A model generated the notes under the pieces. That model saw only the letters and a program-made list of their open reading frames with translations, was not told where the DNA came from and made no database searches. Position numbers and translations under genes: made by a program. From Candidatus Helarchaeota archaeon (GTDB lineage Archaea; Asgardarchaeota; Lokiarchaeia; Helarchaeales; HEL-GB-A), in NCBI GenBank assembly GCA_013375405.1, contig JABXJU010000011.1, positions 1 through 38,555 on the forward strand: a stretch of DNA of 38,555 nt. Reading direction: 5' to 3'. Position 1 is the first letter of the stretch; every line of letters begins with the position of its first letter. Positions 26,273-34,379 of this stretch are shown here, piece after piece.

Positions 26273-27004
26273 TTGGTAAATAATGAGAAAAGGGTTACAA
26301 AAACAGGGCTTACTAAAGCCGTCGAGAGATTGGAAAATGCGTTAAAGAGTTTTAAGGAGGACTTTGATTCAAAAAATATTACTCAGGATGATTTTGAAAG
26401 TAAGAAAGTAAATCTACTTGAAGAAATCAAAAAAACAAAAGGTGAAATTTTAGAATTAAAAGATCAATTAAGTGTAAGAAATGAAAGAGAAAAATTAATT
26501 CTAGAGCAACTTAATTTATTATCCAAACATTTTCAAACAGATGTAGATGAAGATACGGGAATTGCAACAATATATTTTTCTGTATCTCTGGATACTCATT
26601 TTGATATTGATGTAGATTGTTCAAGATATCCCGAACCACCGTATATTTTCATCCCCCAGACGATTATTGACTTTTTTGATGGAGATATTGTTTCAGAACT
26701 TAAAACGCTTAAAAAGTGGTCAATAAAAAAACCACCCCCTTTAGTAGATATTTTTAAGGAACTTGAGAGAAAACTTGTTGAAATCTTTCAATTCGAAAAT
26801 GAAGTCATTGATGACCGAGATAAAATGGCGCGTCGTCGAAAACTCATTGGATTAGCAAGAAATGCAGAAAATGAAGGTGACTTCGAGGAAGCGTTCAGTC
26901 TCTATGAATCAATTGTGGAAATTTCTCAGGAATTAAAAGATAAAAAGAACTATCTCAAGTATAAGAAAAAAATGCAAGAGGTGGAAGCACATGCGGAGCA
27001 GTAA
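26273..27004 (+). CDS. Coiled-coil / RWD-UBC-like / helical-hairpin protein (paralogue A)
   Basis: A 243-aa soluble protein with three parts. Residues 10-80 are a coiled coil with FDSKNITQDDFESKK. Residues 90-175 are a beta-meander plus helix with ISLD-like strands (ATIYFSVSLDTHFDIDVD), SRYPEPPYIFIP and LKTLKKWSIKKPPPLVDIF. That order (strands, a YPxxPP turn, then a helix) resembles RWD/ubiquitin-conjugating folds. No catalytic Cys is in place, so it would be a binding domain. Residues 186-235 are a TPR-like hairpin (ARNAENEGDFEEAFSLYESI). The same layout recurs in the gene at 29101. TTG start with GAGGA at 26262-26266. First gene of a three-gene operon. The fold is inferred by eye. Confidence 0.6.
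   Translation: MVNNEKRVTKTGLTKAVERLENALKSFKEDFDSKNITQDDFESKKVNLLEEIKKTKGEILELKDQLSVRNEREKLILEQLNLLSKHFQTDVDEDTGIATIYFSVSLDTHFDIDVDCSRYPEPPYIFIPQTIIDFFDGDIVSELKTLKKWSIKKPPPLVDIFKELERKLVEIFQFENEVIDDRDKMARRRKLIGLARNAENEGDFEEAFSLYESIVEISQELKDKKNYLKYKKKMQEVEAHAEQ
26978..26984 (+). promoter_or_regulatory. Ribosome-binding site inside the upstream gene
   Basis: GAGGTGG lies six bases before the ATG at 26991, within the last codons of the preceding gene. It indicates translational coupling and supports the small downstream gene. Confidence 0.6.
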
Positions 27005-27251
27005 TGATGATATTGACTCACAATTATTCGAATTGCGTGCTCTTCGCAACAGAGCCCGGAAACGACGTGCAAACAATGAATTAAAACAAGCACATCAATT
27101 ATATACACAGGCTATCGTCGTTGCAAAGGAACTAAAATCTAAAGAAGATGTTGAAAAATTAGAAAAAATTGTAAATAAAATCGATTTGGACATACTTCTA
27201 GACCGTTTAGAAAAAATTCAGCTGAATTTGACAGAGATGGAATGGTCTTAA
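26991..27251 (+). CDS. Small TPR/MIT-like helical protein
   Basis: An 86-aa, highly charged, all-helical protein. The segment ALRNRARKRRANNELKQAHQ is followed by LYTQAIVVAKELKSKEDVEKL. This resembles a single TPR or MIT-like hairpin and the C-terminal hairpin of the protein encoded just upstream (FEEAFSLYESIVEISQELKDK). It overlaps that gene by 14 bases and has a strong internal ribosome site, so it is probably made in step with it. It is likely a helical adaptor; its partner is unknown. Confidence 0.6.
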   Translation: MRSSNDDIDSQLFELRALRNRARKRRANNELKQAHQLYTQAIVVAKELKSKEDVEKLEKIVNKIDLDILLDRLEKIQLNLTEMEWS

Positions 27252-27261
27252 TACTTTTAGA

Positions 27262-28095
27262 ATGATTAAGATGCTTTCTATTGCAAAATTATATGCATTG
27301 ACATCCGTAACATTACGCGGAACTGTCATGTTAATCCCGGCTCTCGAATTTGAGAGTAATACTTATCCCTTTGATTTACATATTGTGCTCCCGGACTTTT
27401 TATTTGCGAAAAATAAAGTAGATCCCTTCTTGAAATTCCTTCATTTTGTAAATTTTCATTACTCAGGAAAATTAACTATTAGCTCCTTAATCCAAATTGA
27501 GACTAATTCCCTTTTGGATGAATTACATAAGGTATATTTGAGATCTTGGAAAGAAAATTCACAAATTGCTGAAGTCCCAGAACGGCGACGTATTGTTGAA
27601 CAAGGAATTATTAAATGGAGTATGGAATTGCCCAAAACGCCTCTTAGTGAATTTATTTACCAATATTATTCGGTCTCCATCAAAAATACCGATTGGCAGA
27701 GAAAAAAAATACTCTGGAGGTCTTTGAGGCATAAAAAGGCAAAGAAGAAAGAATTATCCAGCAGTGAATTGAATAAATTAAAAGAAAAATATGTAAAAAT
27801 CTGGTTTAAATATCTAGATAAAGTTGATTTTACGTCCAAAATTCACTCAAAACTTCCTGAATTCATCAAATCAATGAATCAACTTACCTTCAAAGATATT
27901 TTACTAGATATACATCTCAGAATATGTCCAGCCTGTGAGACGAATCTAAGTGATTATCCCACAGATATTAGATTCTGTGCTCAATGTGGCTATGAACTTG
28001 TTGAATCCACGCAAAAATATTGCGCTAATTGTGGTACTGAAGTGAGAGAGGGAACCTTCTTTTGTACAAATTGTGGAAAAAAAATTGAAAATTGA
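27262..28095 (+). CDS. Protein with C-terminal double zinc ribbon
   Basis: A 277-aa soluble protein, not recognised as a named family. Residues 15-95 are alpha/beta, containing ALEFESNTYPFDLHIVLPDF and ending in a helix (NSLLDELHKVYLRSW). A remote RWD-like fold is possible but unproven. The middle is helical and Lys-rich. Residues 222-277 hold two zinc ribbons: CPAC plus CAQC, then CANC plus CTNC, each CxxC-x(n)-CxxCG. It lies 10 bases after the small helical gene, third in the operon. The double ribbon is shared with the membrane protein encoded on the opposite strand immediately downstream. Confidence 0.65.
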   Translation: MIKMLSIAKLYALTSVTLRGTVMLIPALEFESNTYPFDLHIVLPDFLFAKNKVDPFLKFLHFVNFHYSGKLTISSLIQIETNSLLDELHKVYLRSWKENSQIAEVPERRRIVEQGIIKWSMELPKTPLSEFIYQYYSVSIKNTDWQRKKILWRSLRHKKAKKKELSSSELNKLKEKYVKIWFKYLDKVDFTSKIHSKLPEFIKSMNQLTFKDILLDIHLRICPACETNLSDYPTDIRFCAQCGYELVESTQKYCANCGTEVREGTFFCTNCGKKIEN

Positions 28096-28151
28096 TTCAA
28101 ATAAATAAAAAATAGTTGGTGAAAAAATATCGAAGAAAAAAGTAGGAAAAA

Positions 28152-28919
28152 TTAATCTAAACTAGCACCACATTGAGTACAGAACATATGTCCAGGAATT
28201 ATTGGAGCGCCGCAATTTGGACAGAAGCTGAAAGCTTGACCGGCCATAGGTGCTTGAGTTCTCTGATAATATGAGGGTCTTGCAGCTGGAGGTGACCTGG
28301 CTGGTCTTGGTCTTGTGTGTACTACGGGTTGTCTTGAACCGCAAAAATAACACACTTGTGTTTTCAAATCAAGAGTGCTACCACACTGGACACATTTTTT
28401 AACCGCTTGCCCATAAGTACTTGCCATGCGAATTTCGTTAGAAATTCTCACACCGCCTCGCCTAATTTGGCGGGGGATTGTTTGAAAAGAGCGGGGGTAC
28501 TGTCTTGCGGGGACAGTCCGTTGGAAATTCCGTTCATTGATATTCCGTTGGGCAAATAGACCAAATGCTATGATGATCTGTGGCAATAAAAAGACAAGTA
28601 AGAGGGTTGGAGTTATGTAATTAATGAGAGTGTCATAAAGGGCAATTAAGGTACCGCCTATAGTAAGAAAAAATCCCGGGATTGCCAGTCCAAAAGCAAC
28701 ACTCTCAACGGAATTATCTTTCGTCGCTGCAAAAATAATAGTAAGAACAAAAACTGGAACAAAAAATAAACATCCAAAAAATATAAACATGGCACCATTA
28801 ACTGTCCAAAGCCATGGAACACGCAGAGTATAGTCAAAAGATCCCGCAGTGAACCAAGTAAATACAATTAAAATGAAGTAAGGTATTGCCAAACCAACCA
28901 CAGTATTATTATTCGCCAT
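28152..28919 (-). CDS. Polytopic membrane protein with two cytoplasmic zinc ribbons
   Basis: The N-terminal 125 residues contain four TM helices (VVGLAIPYFILIVFTWF; MFIFFGCLFFVPVFVLTII; FGLAIPGFFLTIGGTLIAL; LLLVFLLPQIIIAFGLF). A basic linker follows. The first zinc ribbon has CVQC and CYFC; a Pro/Arg-rich segment leads to a second with CPNC and CTQC at the very C-terminus. No family name is recognised; the arrangement resembles archaeal zinc-ribbon membrane proteins of unknown role. Convergent with the preceding gene 56 bases away. Confidence 0.65.
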   Translation of the reverse strand: MANNNTVVGLAIPYFILIVFTWFTAGSFDYTLRVPWLWTVNGAMFIFFGCLFFVPVFVLTIIFAATKDNSVESVAFGLAIPGFFLTIGGTLIALYDTLINYITPTLLLVFLLPQIIIAFGLFAQRNINERNFQRTVPARQYPRSFQTIPRQIRRGGVRISNEIRMASTYGQAVKKCVQCGSTLDLKTQVCYFCGSRQPVVHTRPRPARSPPAARPSYYQRTQAPMAGQAFSFCPNCGAPIIPGHMFCTQCGASLD

Positions 28920-29100
28920 AAATCATCACAACGTCATGATATCTTTTTTAAAATTCCCTACATAAATGGATTGACATATGTTCTAAGCTTAATATTCTAA
29001 CTACGAACTTATAAAGTTGATGCATATATTTCATATGCGCCCATCCTATATTTGATAATATCCTCACAGTTGGACAAAAATAAAAAGATAGCTATTTCGG

Positions 29101-29850
29101 TTAGCTTTGAAGTTTATTTTTAAGTTCAGCAATTATTTGTGAATATTTATTTGCACGTTCAAAATCTTCTAGTTCATAACTGATTTCAATTACTTTCTGA
29201 TAGAGGTCTATAGCATTTCGTGTATTTCTTAATTCTAATTCATATTCTGCCGATTCAAGAAATTTCCGACGTTGTAAAATTTTTTGGATAATCTGTTGAT
29301 TTATATTGGGTTCTTCTATTACTTCGCTTTTAAAGATGCTTAAAAGAATATGTTCAATTTCATAAAAGATTTCTACAATATGGGAAGGATTTTGGGAGGA
29401 CCAATTATTGAGAACTGAAATTTTAGTGTCAAAAGGAACTAGAAAAAGTTTCTTGAGTGAATCAGGATAGATAAGGTTAGGTTTTCCAGGATAATTCGAA
29501 TAATCTACATCAAAAATAAAATGATCATCAAGGCTTGCCGAGATATATACTTTTGGTTTAGAGATATAATCGGAAAATTCAGTCTGAAACTCGTACATCA
29601 ATCGATTGGCTTCTTCAGCTATATGTGCATCTTTCCGCGTCTCTACGGTACCTTTTTCTTTATATTTTGAAATTTGTTCCAAAATTTTCCGTAATTGATT
29701 CTCAAGAACTTCTTTTTTATCTTTAAATTGCTCTAAAGTAATTTCACGATTCTGTAGTTGGTCTTTGAGGGTATTTACTTTACCAATTACCCCTTTAACC
29801 TGTTGTTTTAATTTAGCAATCTCTATTGAGATAGATTCTTCAGACGACAT
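29101..29850 (-). CDS. Coiled-coil / RWD-UBC-like / helical-hairpin protein (paralogue B)
   Basis: A 249-aa protein with the same three-part plan as the product of 26273-27004. A coiled coil (residues 5-70, with LQNREITLEQFKDKKEVLE) is followed by an RWD-like region (about 95-175). There, VYISASLDDHFIFDVDYSNY, PGKPNLIYP and LNNWSSQNPSHIVEIF align with VSLDTHFDIDVD, PEPPYIFIP and LKKWSIKKPPPLVDIF of paralogue A. A helical hairpin (YELELRNTRNAIDLYQKVIE) ends the protein. No Cys occurs in the domain, so E2-type ubiquitin-transfer chemistry is excluded. It lies 22 bases downstream of the degenerate actin-like gene on the same strand and is probably co-transcribed with it. Confidence 0.62.
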   Translation of the reverse strand: MSSEESISIEIAKLKQQVKGVIGKVNTLKDQLQNREITLEQFKDKKEVLENQLRKILEQISKYKEKGTVETRKDAHIAEEANRLMYEFQTEFSDYISKPKVYISASLDDHFIFDVDYSNYPGKPNLIYPDSLKKLFLVPFDTKISVLNNWSSQNPSHIVEIFYEIEHILLSIFKSEVIEEPNINQQIIQKILQRRKFLESAEYELELRNTRNAIDLYQKVIEISYELEDFERANKYSQIIAELKNKLQS

Positions 29851-29872
29851 GGAGTAAACCCTTTTTAATAAC

Positions 29873-30922
29873 TTATTCCGATCCTCGAATTAATGTTTTA
29901 CTAGCGAGATTTTCAAACCCCATCACATTCGTAAAGATAGGATCTTTTGGGATAAGAACCTTATCAATATCTTCAATAATCCCTTCTTCAAGCAGATGCA
30001 ACTCGATTTCTTTCCAAAAAATTTTCGTACCTTCCCCCGTTATGATATAATGTTCAATCTGTGCATCATGAGGAAGACTGGCAATTAAGACTTTCATTTG
30101 ATCTGCAATCGCAAACCCTATTTCACGAATAAAATACTCCTTGGATTCAGTAATGTCATAAATTTGCCCCTTTATATTCACCTGATTCCGATTTTGTTGG
30201 AGATTTGGAAGGAGATCAAGGGGACTCACAATTTGATTCGAGGCTTTTTGGAGCGAGAGGGCGATTTTATTGGCTAAAACAGCAAGTGATGCTTCCATAA
30301 GATTCCCTGAGGCAAGTCGCATCGGTCTTCCCTGATAAATGGTTAGTACTTCTGTTAGATAATCTAAAGAAACTACAATTGCATCAGTTGCAACTTGTTC
30401 TTCGGATTCAGAAACTACATAATAATAGCTCCCATATGCCTCTGGCATAACCAAGGTTTTAAGAATTTGAAAAGATAATTTTTTTTCTTCGGAAGTAGCA
30501 TCATTACGAATATGAATGTTATACTCCCCTTTTAATGCAGCACTCATTTGTTTCATTAAATCCATACTTGTCGCGATTGGGACACCAGTAGCAATCACCA
30601 ATTCTTGTCCTTCTTGCAAATCTAATAGCGATAAAACAGCTTTTACTATCAGGAACACATCATCCAAGTTTTCTACTCTACCTTTTTTTACGATCAATCT
30701 CTTAAGTTCGCTTTGAAGGCGTGCTAGTTCGCCAATATAGAAGATCTTTTCGTCTTCAATTAAAATAAGATTCTCTAACCATTCCTTGTTGGGTGAAATA
30801 CCACTCCAACCCGGATTCGGAGCTCCAATCATACTTGGAATCATATATTTCTGTGTTCCGCTTAAGACCTTGACACTCCCGCCAATATCAATGCCAATCG
30901 GTATGACTATTCTTATCACCAT
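29873..30922 (-). CDS. Degenerate actin-like protein (probable non-hydrolysing paralogue)
   Basis: A 349-aa actin/ParM-fold protein homologous along its length to the product of 31095-32120 (shared SMIGAPNPGWSGIS, YIGELARLQSE, VIATGVPIAT, LKTLVMPEAYGSYY, YQGRPMRLASG). Its nucleotide site is altered. Phosphate-1 reads GIDIGGS, with Asp12 kept and Gly in place of the first Thr of DLGTST. The phosphate-2 loop reads VVSLDYLTE where the paralogue has IVDIGHGSTD, so the key Asp is Ser185 and the first Gly is Asp187. The adenosine loop is ITGEGT instead of VTGGGA. It may bind nucleotide poorly and act as a structural or regulatory subunit. Divergent from its paralogue across 172 bases. Confidence 0.8.
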   Translation of the reverse strand: MVIRIVIPIGIDIGGSVKVLSGTQKYMIPSMIGAPNPGWSGISPNKEWLENLILIEDEKIFYIGELARLQSELKRLIVKKGRVENLDDVFLIVKAVLSLLDLQEGQELVIATGVPIATSMDLMKQMSAALKGEYNIHIRNDATSEEKKLSFQILKTLVMPEAYGSYYYVVSESEEQVATDAIVVSLDYLTEVLTIYQGRPMRLASGNLMEASLAVLANKIALSLQKASNQIVSPLDLLPNLQQNRNQVNIKGQIYDITESKEYFIREIGFAIADQMKVLIASLPHDAQIEHYIITGEGTKIFWKEIELHLLEEGIIEDIDKVLIPKDPIFTNVMGFENLASKTLIRGSE

Positions 30923-31094
30923 GACTTTTGCAATTTTTAAATTCAGCTATAATCCTATTTTTAAGAATCAAATTATTTATTTTATTCTATAGAATCAATT
31001 TATTTTTAAGGGAAATACAAAAAAAACCACAAATAAATATAAAGTGATAAGTACTAAAAAAAACAACTACTAATAATTATTAAGATGTGAGATT
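30923..31094. promoter_or_regulatory. Divergent promoter region between the two actin-like genes
   Basis: 172 bases, strongly A/T-rich. For the rightward gene, AAATAAATATAAAG at 31031-31044 is a TATA-box candidate about 50-60 bases before the ATG. For the leftward gene, TATTTTTAAG at 31001-31010 (read on the minus strand as a CTTAAAAATA box) is the best candidate. The shared region suggests coordinated expression of the pair. Confidence 0.45.
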
Positions 31095-32120
31095 ATGGCA
31101 ACCTATGTAGGAATGGATCTAGGGACAAGTACGATAAAAATTTGCTGTGGATCGAAAAAAATCCTCATCCCGAGCATCATTGGAGAACCAAATCCCGGTT
31201 GGACGGGCATGAGTCTCGACAAGACACTCGAACATAATCTAGTATTAACTGAGGGTAACAATGAATGGTATGTCGGTGAATTAGCACGCCTCCAAAGTGA
31301 AGTCCGCTTAGCTTTAGCAAGTGAAGGGCAGATGAAAAGTGCTGAAGATACTTTTATTGCAGTAAAAGCGGCGCTGTCCTTGTTAATGGAAGGACCTGAA
31401 CAGGAATTCGTTGTCGCAACAGGAGTCCCTGTAGCCACTGGAGTAGAAGTAATGAAAAATTTGAGTCGGATGATGAAAGGCGAATTAAAAATTAGTGTTA
31501 AAAATGACAGTACAAATGATAAATTTAATTTTCGAGCAAAGGTCCTAAAGACTCTTGTAATGCCAGAACCTTATGGTACATACTATAAAATTCTTAAAGA
31601 TAAAGGTGAGGAAACAGCTGTAGATGCTGTAATCGTTGATATTGGACATGGTTCGACTGATATTTTGACCATGTACCAAGGCCGTCCCATGCGGACTGCT
31701 TCAGGCAGCTTAATCGAAGCCACCGATACTTTAACCAGCCGCATGGCAAAAGCTTTACAAGATAAGACAGGTGCAATCATCAAACCTTTCGATCTGATGA
31801 CAACTATTATGAAAGGAAAAACTCAGGTAATGATTGGTGGCCAATATTATGAAATAACCGAGTTAAAGAATCACTACGCCATCCAAATCGCAAAAATCAT
31901 CATTGATGAAGTGATGCGCTTAATTGCGACTCTACCTCCGGATGCCTTCATTGAATACTATATTGTGACTGGTGGAGGTGCCCACACTTTTGGAGAACAA
32001 ATCCGATCGGAAATCATCGCCCGTAAATTGGTCGCAGAAGGCGATAAAGCCGTCATTCCTGAAGACCCCGTCCTCTCCAACGCTGAAGGATTTGAACTGA
32101 TCGCCCAAAGTCAAATCTAA
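31095..32120 (+). CDS. Archaeal actin-like ATPase (ParM/Ta0583-like)
   Basis: A 341-aa actin-superfamily protein with an ALP-type N-terminal domain. All nucleotide-site motifs are present. Phosphate-1 is GMDLGTST (residues 6-13, Asp8), phosphate-2 is VDIGHGSTD (181-189, Asp182, Gly184), and the adenosine loop is VTGGGAHTFG (291-300). Shared with its paralogue are PNPGWTG, YVGELARLQSE and VVATGVPVATG. Members of this group polymerise into filaments that segregate plasmids or act as a cytoskeleton. There is no obvious plasmid context (no parR-like gene or direct repeats), so a cellular role is more likely. The ATG follows a GTGAG-like ribosome site. A large helical partner follows on the same strand. 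Confidence 0.88.
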   Translation: MATYVGMDLGTSTIKICCGSKKILIPSIIGEPNPGWTGMSLDKTLEHNLVLTEGNNEWYVGELARLQSEVRLALASEGQMKSAEDTFIAVKAALSLLMEGPEQEFVVATGVPVATGVEVMKNLSRMMKGELKISVKNDSTNDKFNFRAKVLKTLVMPEPYGTYYKILKDKGEETAVDAVIVDIGHGSTDILTMYQGRPMRTASGSLIEATDTLTSRMAKALQDKTGAIIKPFDLMTTIMKGKTQVMIGGQYYEITELKNHYAIQIAKIIIDEVMRLIATLPPDAFIEYYIVTGGGAHTFGEQIRSEIIARKLVAEGDKAVIPEDPVLSNAEGFELIAQSQI

Positions 32121-32132
32121 GCCTATCTTCTC

Positions 32133-32139
32133 TTTTTTT
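32133..32139 (+). terminator. T-run after the actin-like ATPase gene
   Basis: Seven consecutive T lie 12 bases after the stop. This may attenuate or end transcription, but the next gene begins soon after on the same strand, so partial read-through is equally plausible. Confidence 0.3.
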
Positions 32140-32203
32140 GCTGTCTAGCCCAAAGGAAAAAGTGTTTATTGGGCGGTGTACATTATTATCTCAAATACAT
32201 TCC

Positions 32204-33403
32204 ATGGTGCATAATATGCCTGCAGAGGATGATGACGAAGTTTCAAAGCTGGAAAACGAAGTAGAGAATGTCCTCCATGAATTATCAAATTTGGAAGTAC
32301 AGTTTGAGGATGTTCTGAAACCCAGATTGAGATCTAGTGCACCTGGAGCGATAGATACTAATTATTTAGTTGCAGTTCGACGATTTCAGAATGGAATGCG
32401 AGTATCGTTGTTGAAAGGGGCCAAAACTGGTGATAAACAGATTTTTCAGGAAGGATTTAAGTTCTATGCAGGCGCTTTAACCATCTTAAGAGCCAATAGC
32501 GATATCGGTGAGATCCAACAGTTAAATAATGAACTAATCCAAACGCTTATAAAGATTATTGCAAAAGGCCATCCGACTGGAGAAGAATTTGCTCCTTATG
32601 GCCCTTTTTTTCTACTTAAATCCTGCCAACATTTGGCAACCATCTATGAAATAAGTGATGAATTCGATTTGGCAATGAGATTTCATGATCGGGCTGCCAG
32701 TTTTTCAAAAGGCATCACTAGAGAATTAGAATTACTCCAAAAAATGTTGAATGCCCTCTTATGTAATAAGATGTCTATTGTCCAAGAAACATTGGGGCTC
32801 CTCGAAATCAAACATATTCGACAGATGGGTTCTTTATTTTTTCAAGGATTCACTAAAAATGACCTCCAACGAATAGAAAACGCTCAAAATCTCCTTGAAA
32901 CTCTTGGTGCCCAGCGAAATATACCTATAAAGCCAATTCTTAATTTAATTGAAAAAATAGTTCAAATTGTTCAACAACAATCTCGCGTCGAAATTGAACC
33001 CGACCTCGCTAGTCAAGTTATTAAGCTTCCCGTTCCCAGTCAATCAGTTCATCTATCGGATAATATCATCACTGAACTACGAACTGTCCTTAAAGAAGGC
33101 ATTCAGCAATTGAGATCTAGTCAACCACAAAGTACGCAAGAAGCGCCTGTAATTGATACCAATACTATCATTTCTGAAATAAAAAATGTGATATCAGAGG
33201 AAATAAAAACAATCTCTTCTGAAATCGTTTCTCAAATAGTTAATAAATTGCCTGTGGGACTTCCCTCAGGGGCACGAGCTCGTAGTGGCGGAGCCATATC
33301 GGATGATGTGCCAGACATCAAAATTGTCGCTGCGGCCCCAGGCGAACGCGCCCCCCGCCCTAAATTGGATGACATGCTCGATTCTATTATTGTAAGCGAA
33401 TAA
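32204..33403 (+). CDS. Large helical protein downstream of the actin-like ATPase
   Basis: Not recognised. About 399 aa from ATG 32204; ATG 32216 is an alternative and the frame is open back to 32138. It opens with an acidic coiled-coil helix (DDDEVSKLENEVENVLHEL). Two TPR-like helical regions follow, RFQNGMRVSLLKGAKTGDKQ and then FLLKSCQHLATIYEISDEFD. A Gln/Ser-rich region and another amphipathic helix (ISEEIKTISSEIVSQIV) come next. The disordered tail ends in APRPKLDDMLDSIIVSE, which looks like a short linear binding motif. It is cytoplasmic. Its position 83 bases after the actin-like gene suggests a filament-binding or scaffold partner; this is inferred from context only. Confidence 0.6.
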   Translation: MVHNMPAEDDDEVSKLENEVENVLHELSNLEVQFEDVLKPRLRSSAPGAIDTNYLVAVRRFQNGMRVSLLKGAKTGDKQIFQEGFKFYAGALTILRANSDIGEIQQLNNELIQTLIKIIAKGHPTGEEFAPYGPFFLLKSCQHLATIYEISDEFDLAMRFHDRAASFSKGITRELELLQKMLNALLCNKMSIVQETLGLLEIKHIRQMGSLFFQGFTKNDLQRIENAQNLLETLGAQRNIPIKPILNLIEKIVQIVQQQSRVEIEPDLASQVIKLPVPSQSVHLSDNIITELRTVLKEGIQQLRSSQPQSTQEAPVIDTNTIISEIKNVISEEIKTISSEIVSQIVNKLPVGLPSGARARSGGAISDDVPDIKIVAAAPGERAPRPKLDDMLDSIIVSE

Positions 33404-33412
33404 TTATATCAT

Positions 33413-33904
33413 TCACTCTTTTTGACATGTTTTCTGAAATCGCCTATAGAAAGCTATACATAAAACTACTGACGTAAATGCGGCAACGGTAGTAAGAATG
33501 GAAATCAGAGTTAATCCCGAAGGGGTAAAATTCAATATTAACCCAAGAATCGGTATAACAGCAAGGCTCAAGCCGAATGCAAGCCCATATCGAGTTAAAT
33601 CCTCTTTCTCTTTGGTTGGCCATAGAATTGTGAATATTGCATAGCCAGGTATTAAAAGCAAGAAAATAGTGCCAATAATTAATCGAACCACTCCTAAAAC
33701 TATTAAAAGGCCACTCCCTGATTCTAAGGCATTCTCTGGGACGAGAAGAGCGATAGGAATTGTAATTAGCACGATTAAAACCCCAAGCCAAAGATCATAA
33801 TTCATTGAATGGAAGAGAAATTCCTTGAACGATGTAGGAGGAGATACTAGGGGATTAGACTCGTCCGCGAGTTTCGGCGTATCACTATCTTTCTCCGAAG
33901 CCAT
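33413..33904 (-). CDS. DUF1616-family membrane protein
   Basis: A 163-aa membrane protein with four TM helices and the family core. After an N-terminal polar segment, a TM pair leads to VVRLIIGTIFLLLIPGYAIF. The characteristic LWPTKEKEDLTRYGLAFGLSL loop and a PILGLILNFTPSGL helix follow. DUF1616 is found mainly in archaea, often beside glycosyltransferase or surface-protein genes; its function is unknown. It is convergent with the helical-protein gene, with a nine-base gap, and is followed upstream on the same strand by the small protein gene at 33950. Confidence 0.85.
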   Translation of the reverse strand: MASEKDSDTPKLADESNPLVSPPTSFKEFLFHSMNYDLWLGVLIVLITIPIALLVPENALESGSGLLIVLGVVRLIIGTIFLLLIPGYAIFTILWPTKEKEDLTRYGLAFGLSLAVIPILGLILNFTPSGLTLISILTTVAAFTSVVLCIAFYRRFQKTCQKE

Positions 33905-33949
33905 ACCTCATCAAGTTCTATTGATTTCTCTATTCTTAAAATAGCGCTA

Positions 33950-34222
33950 TTATTTAATTATTTTGGCTCGTTCTGTGAGAATCCGGGCGACAATCGGATA
34001 GATTTCATCATCCTTCATATCAAGAATCCCTACAACAACCTGATCCTCCGAATTAATGAAATATCCTAATTCCACTGACTCAATTTTCCAAGTTCCTATA
34101 GGAGTTTTTTTCTTTATCTGCTCAATTTCGGAGGGCTCACCCTTTTTGAAAAGATACTCATAAATACACGTCCTTTCAAAGAATTCCTCAATTTTTTCCC
34201 TGATTTTTTCTTCAGTTTGCAT
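33950..34222 (-). CDS. Small acidic hypothetical protein
   Basis: A 90-aa soluble protein, not recognised. A helical N-terminus (EEKIREKIEEFFERTCIYEY) is followed by a beta-rich half (TWKIESVELGYFINSEDQVVVGILDMKDDEI). The shape is a small alpha/beta domain. It lies 45 bases upstream of the DUF1616 gene on the same strand, so the two may be co-transcribed. Confidence 0.55.
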   Translation of the reverse strand: MQTEEKIREKIEEFFERTCIYEYLFKKGEPSEIEQIKKKTPIGTWKIESVELGYFINSEDQVVVGILDMKDDEIYPIVARILTERAKIIK

Positions 34223-34379
34223 ACTTTCGTCCCTGATTTCGTTTCTATCTTACCGCAACACAACTTCTATATTTCGATTTTAAGAATTTGTCTATTTATA
34301 ATTATTCGCGCGCGTAGATAAAACTTTCAAATAACCCTTTCTCCTTTTGTTTTTCTATCATATTTTTCTGGGCATCTTT

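Noticed and set aside
26540..26800. Active ubiquitin-conjugating (E2) enzyme
   Set aside because: The domain resembles RWD/UBC in strand order, but no Cys sits in the catalytic position and the paralogue at 29101 has none in the domain; it is described only as RWD-like.
31095..32120. Plasmid-segregation ParM system
   Set aside because: No parR-like small DNA-binding gene and no centromere-like direct repeats are seen next to the actin-like genes, and the context is chromosomal.
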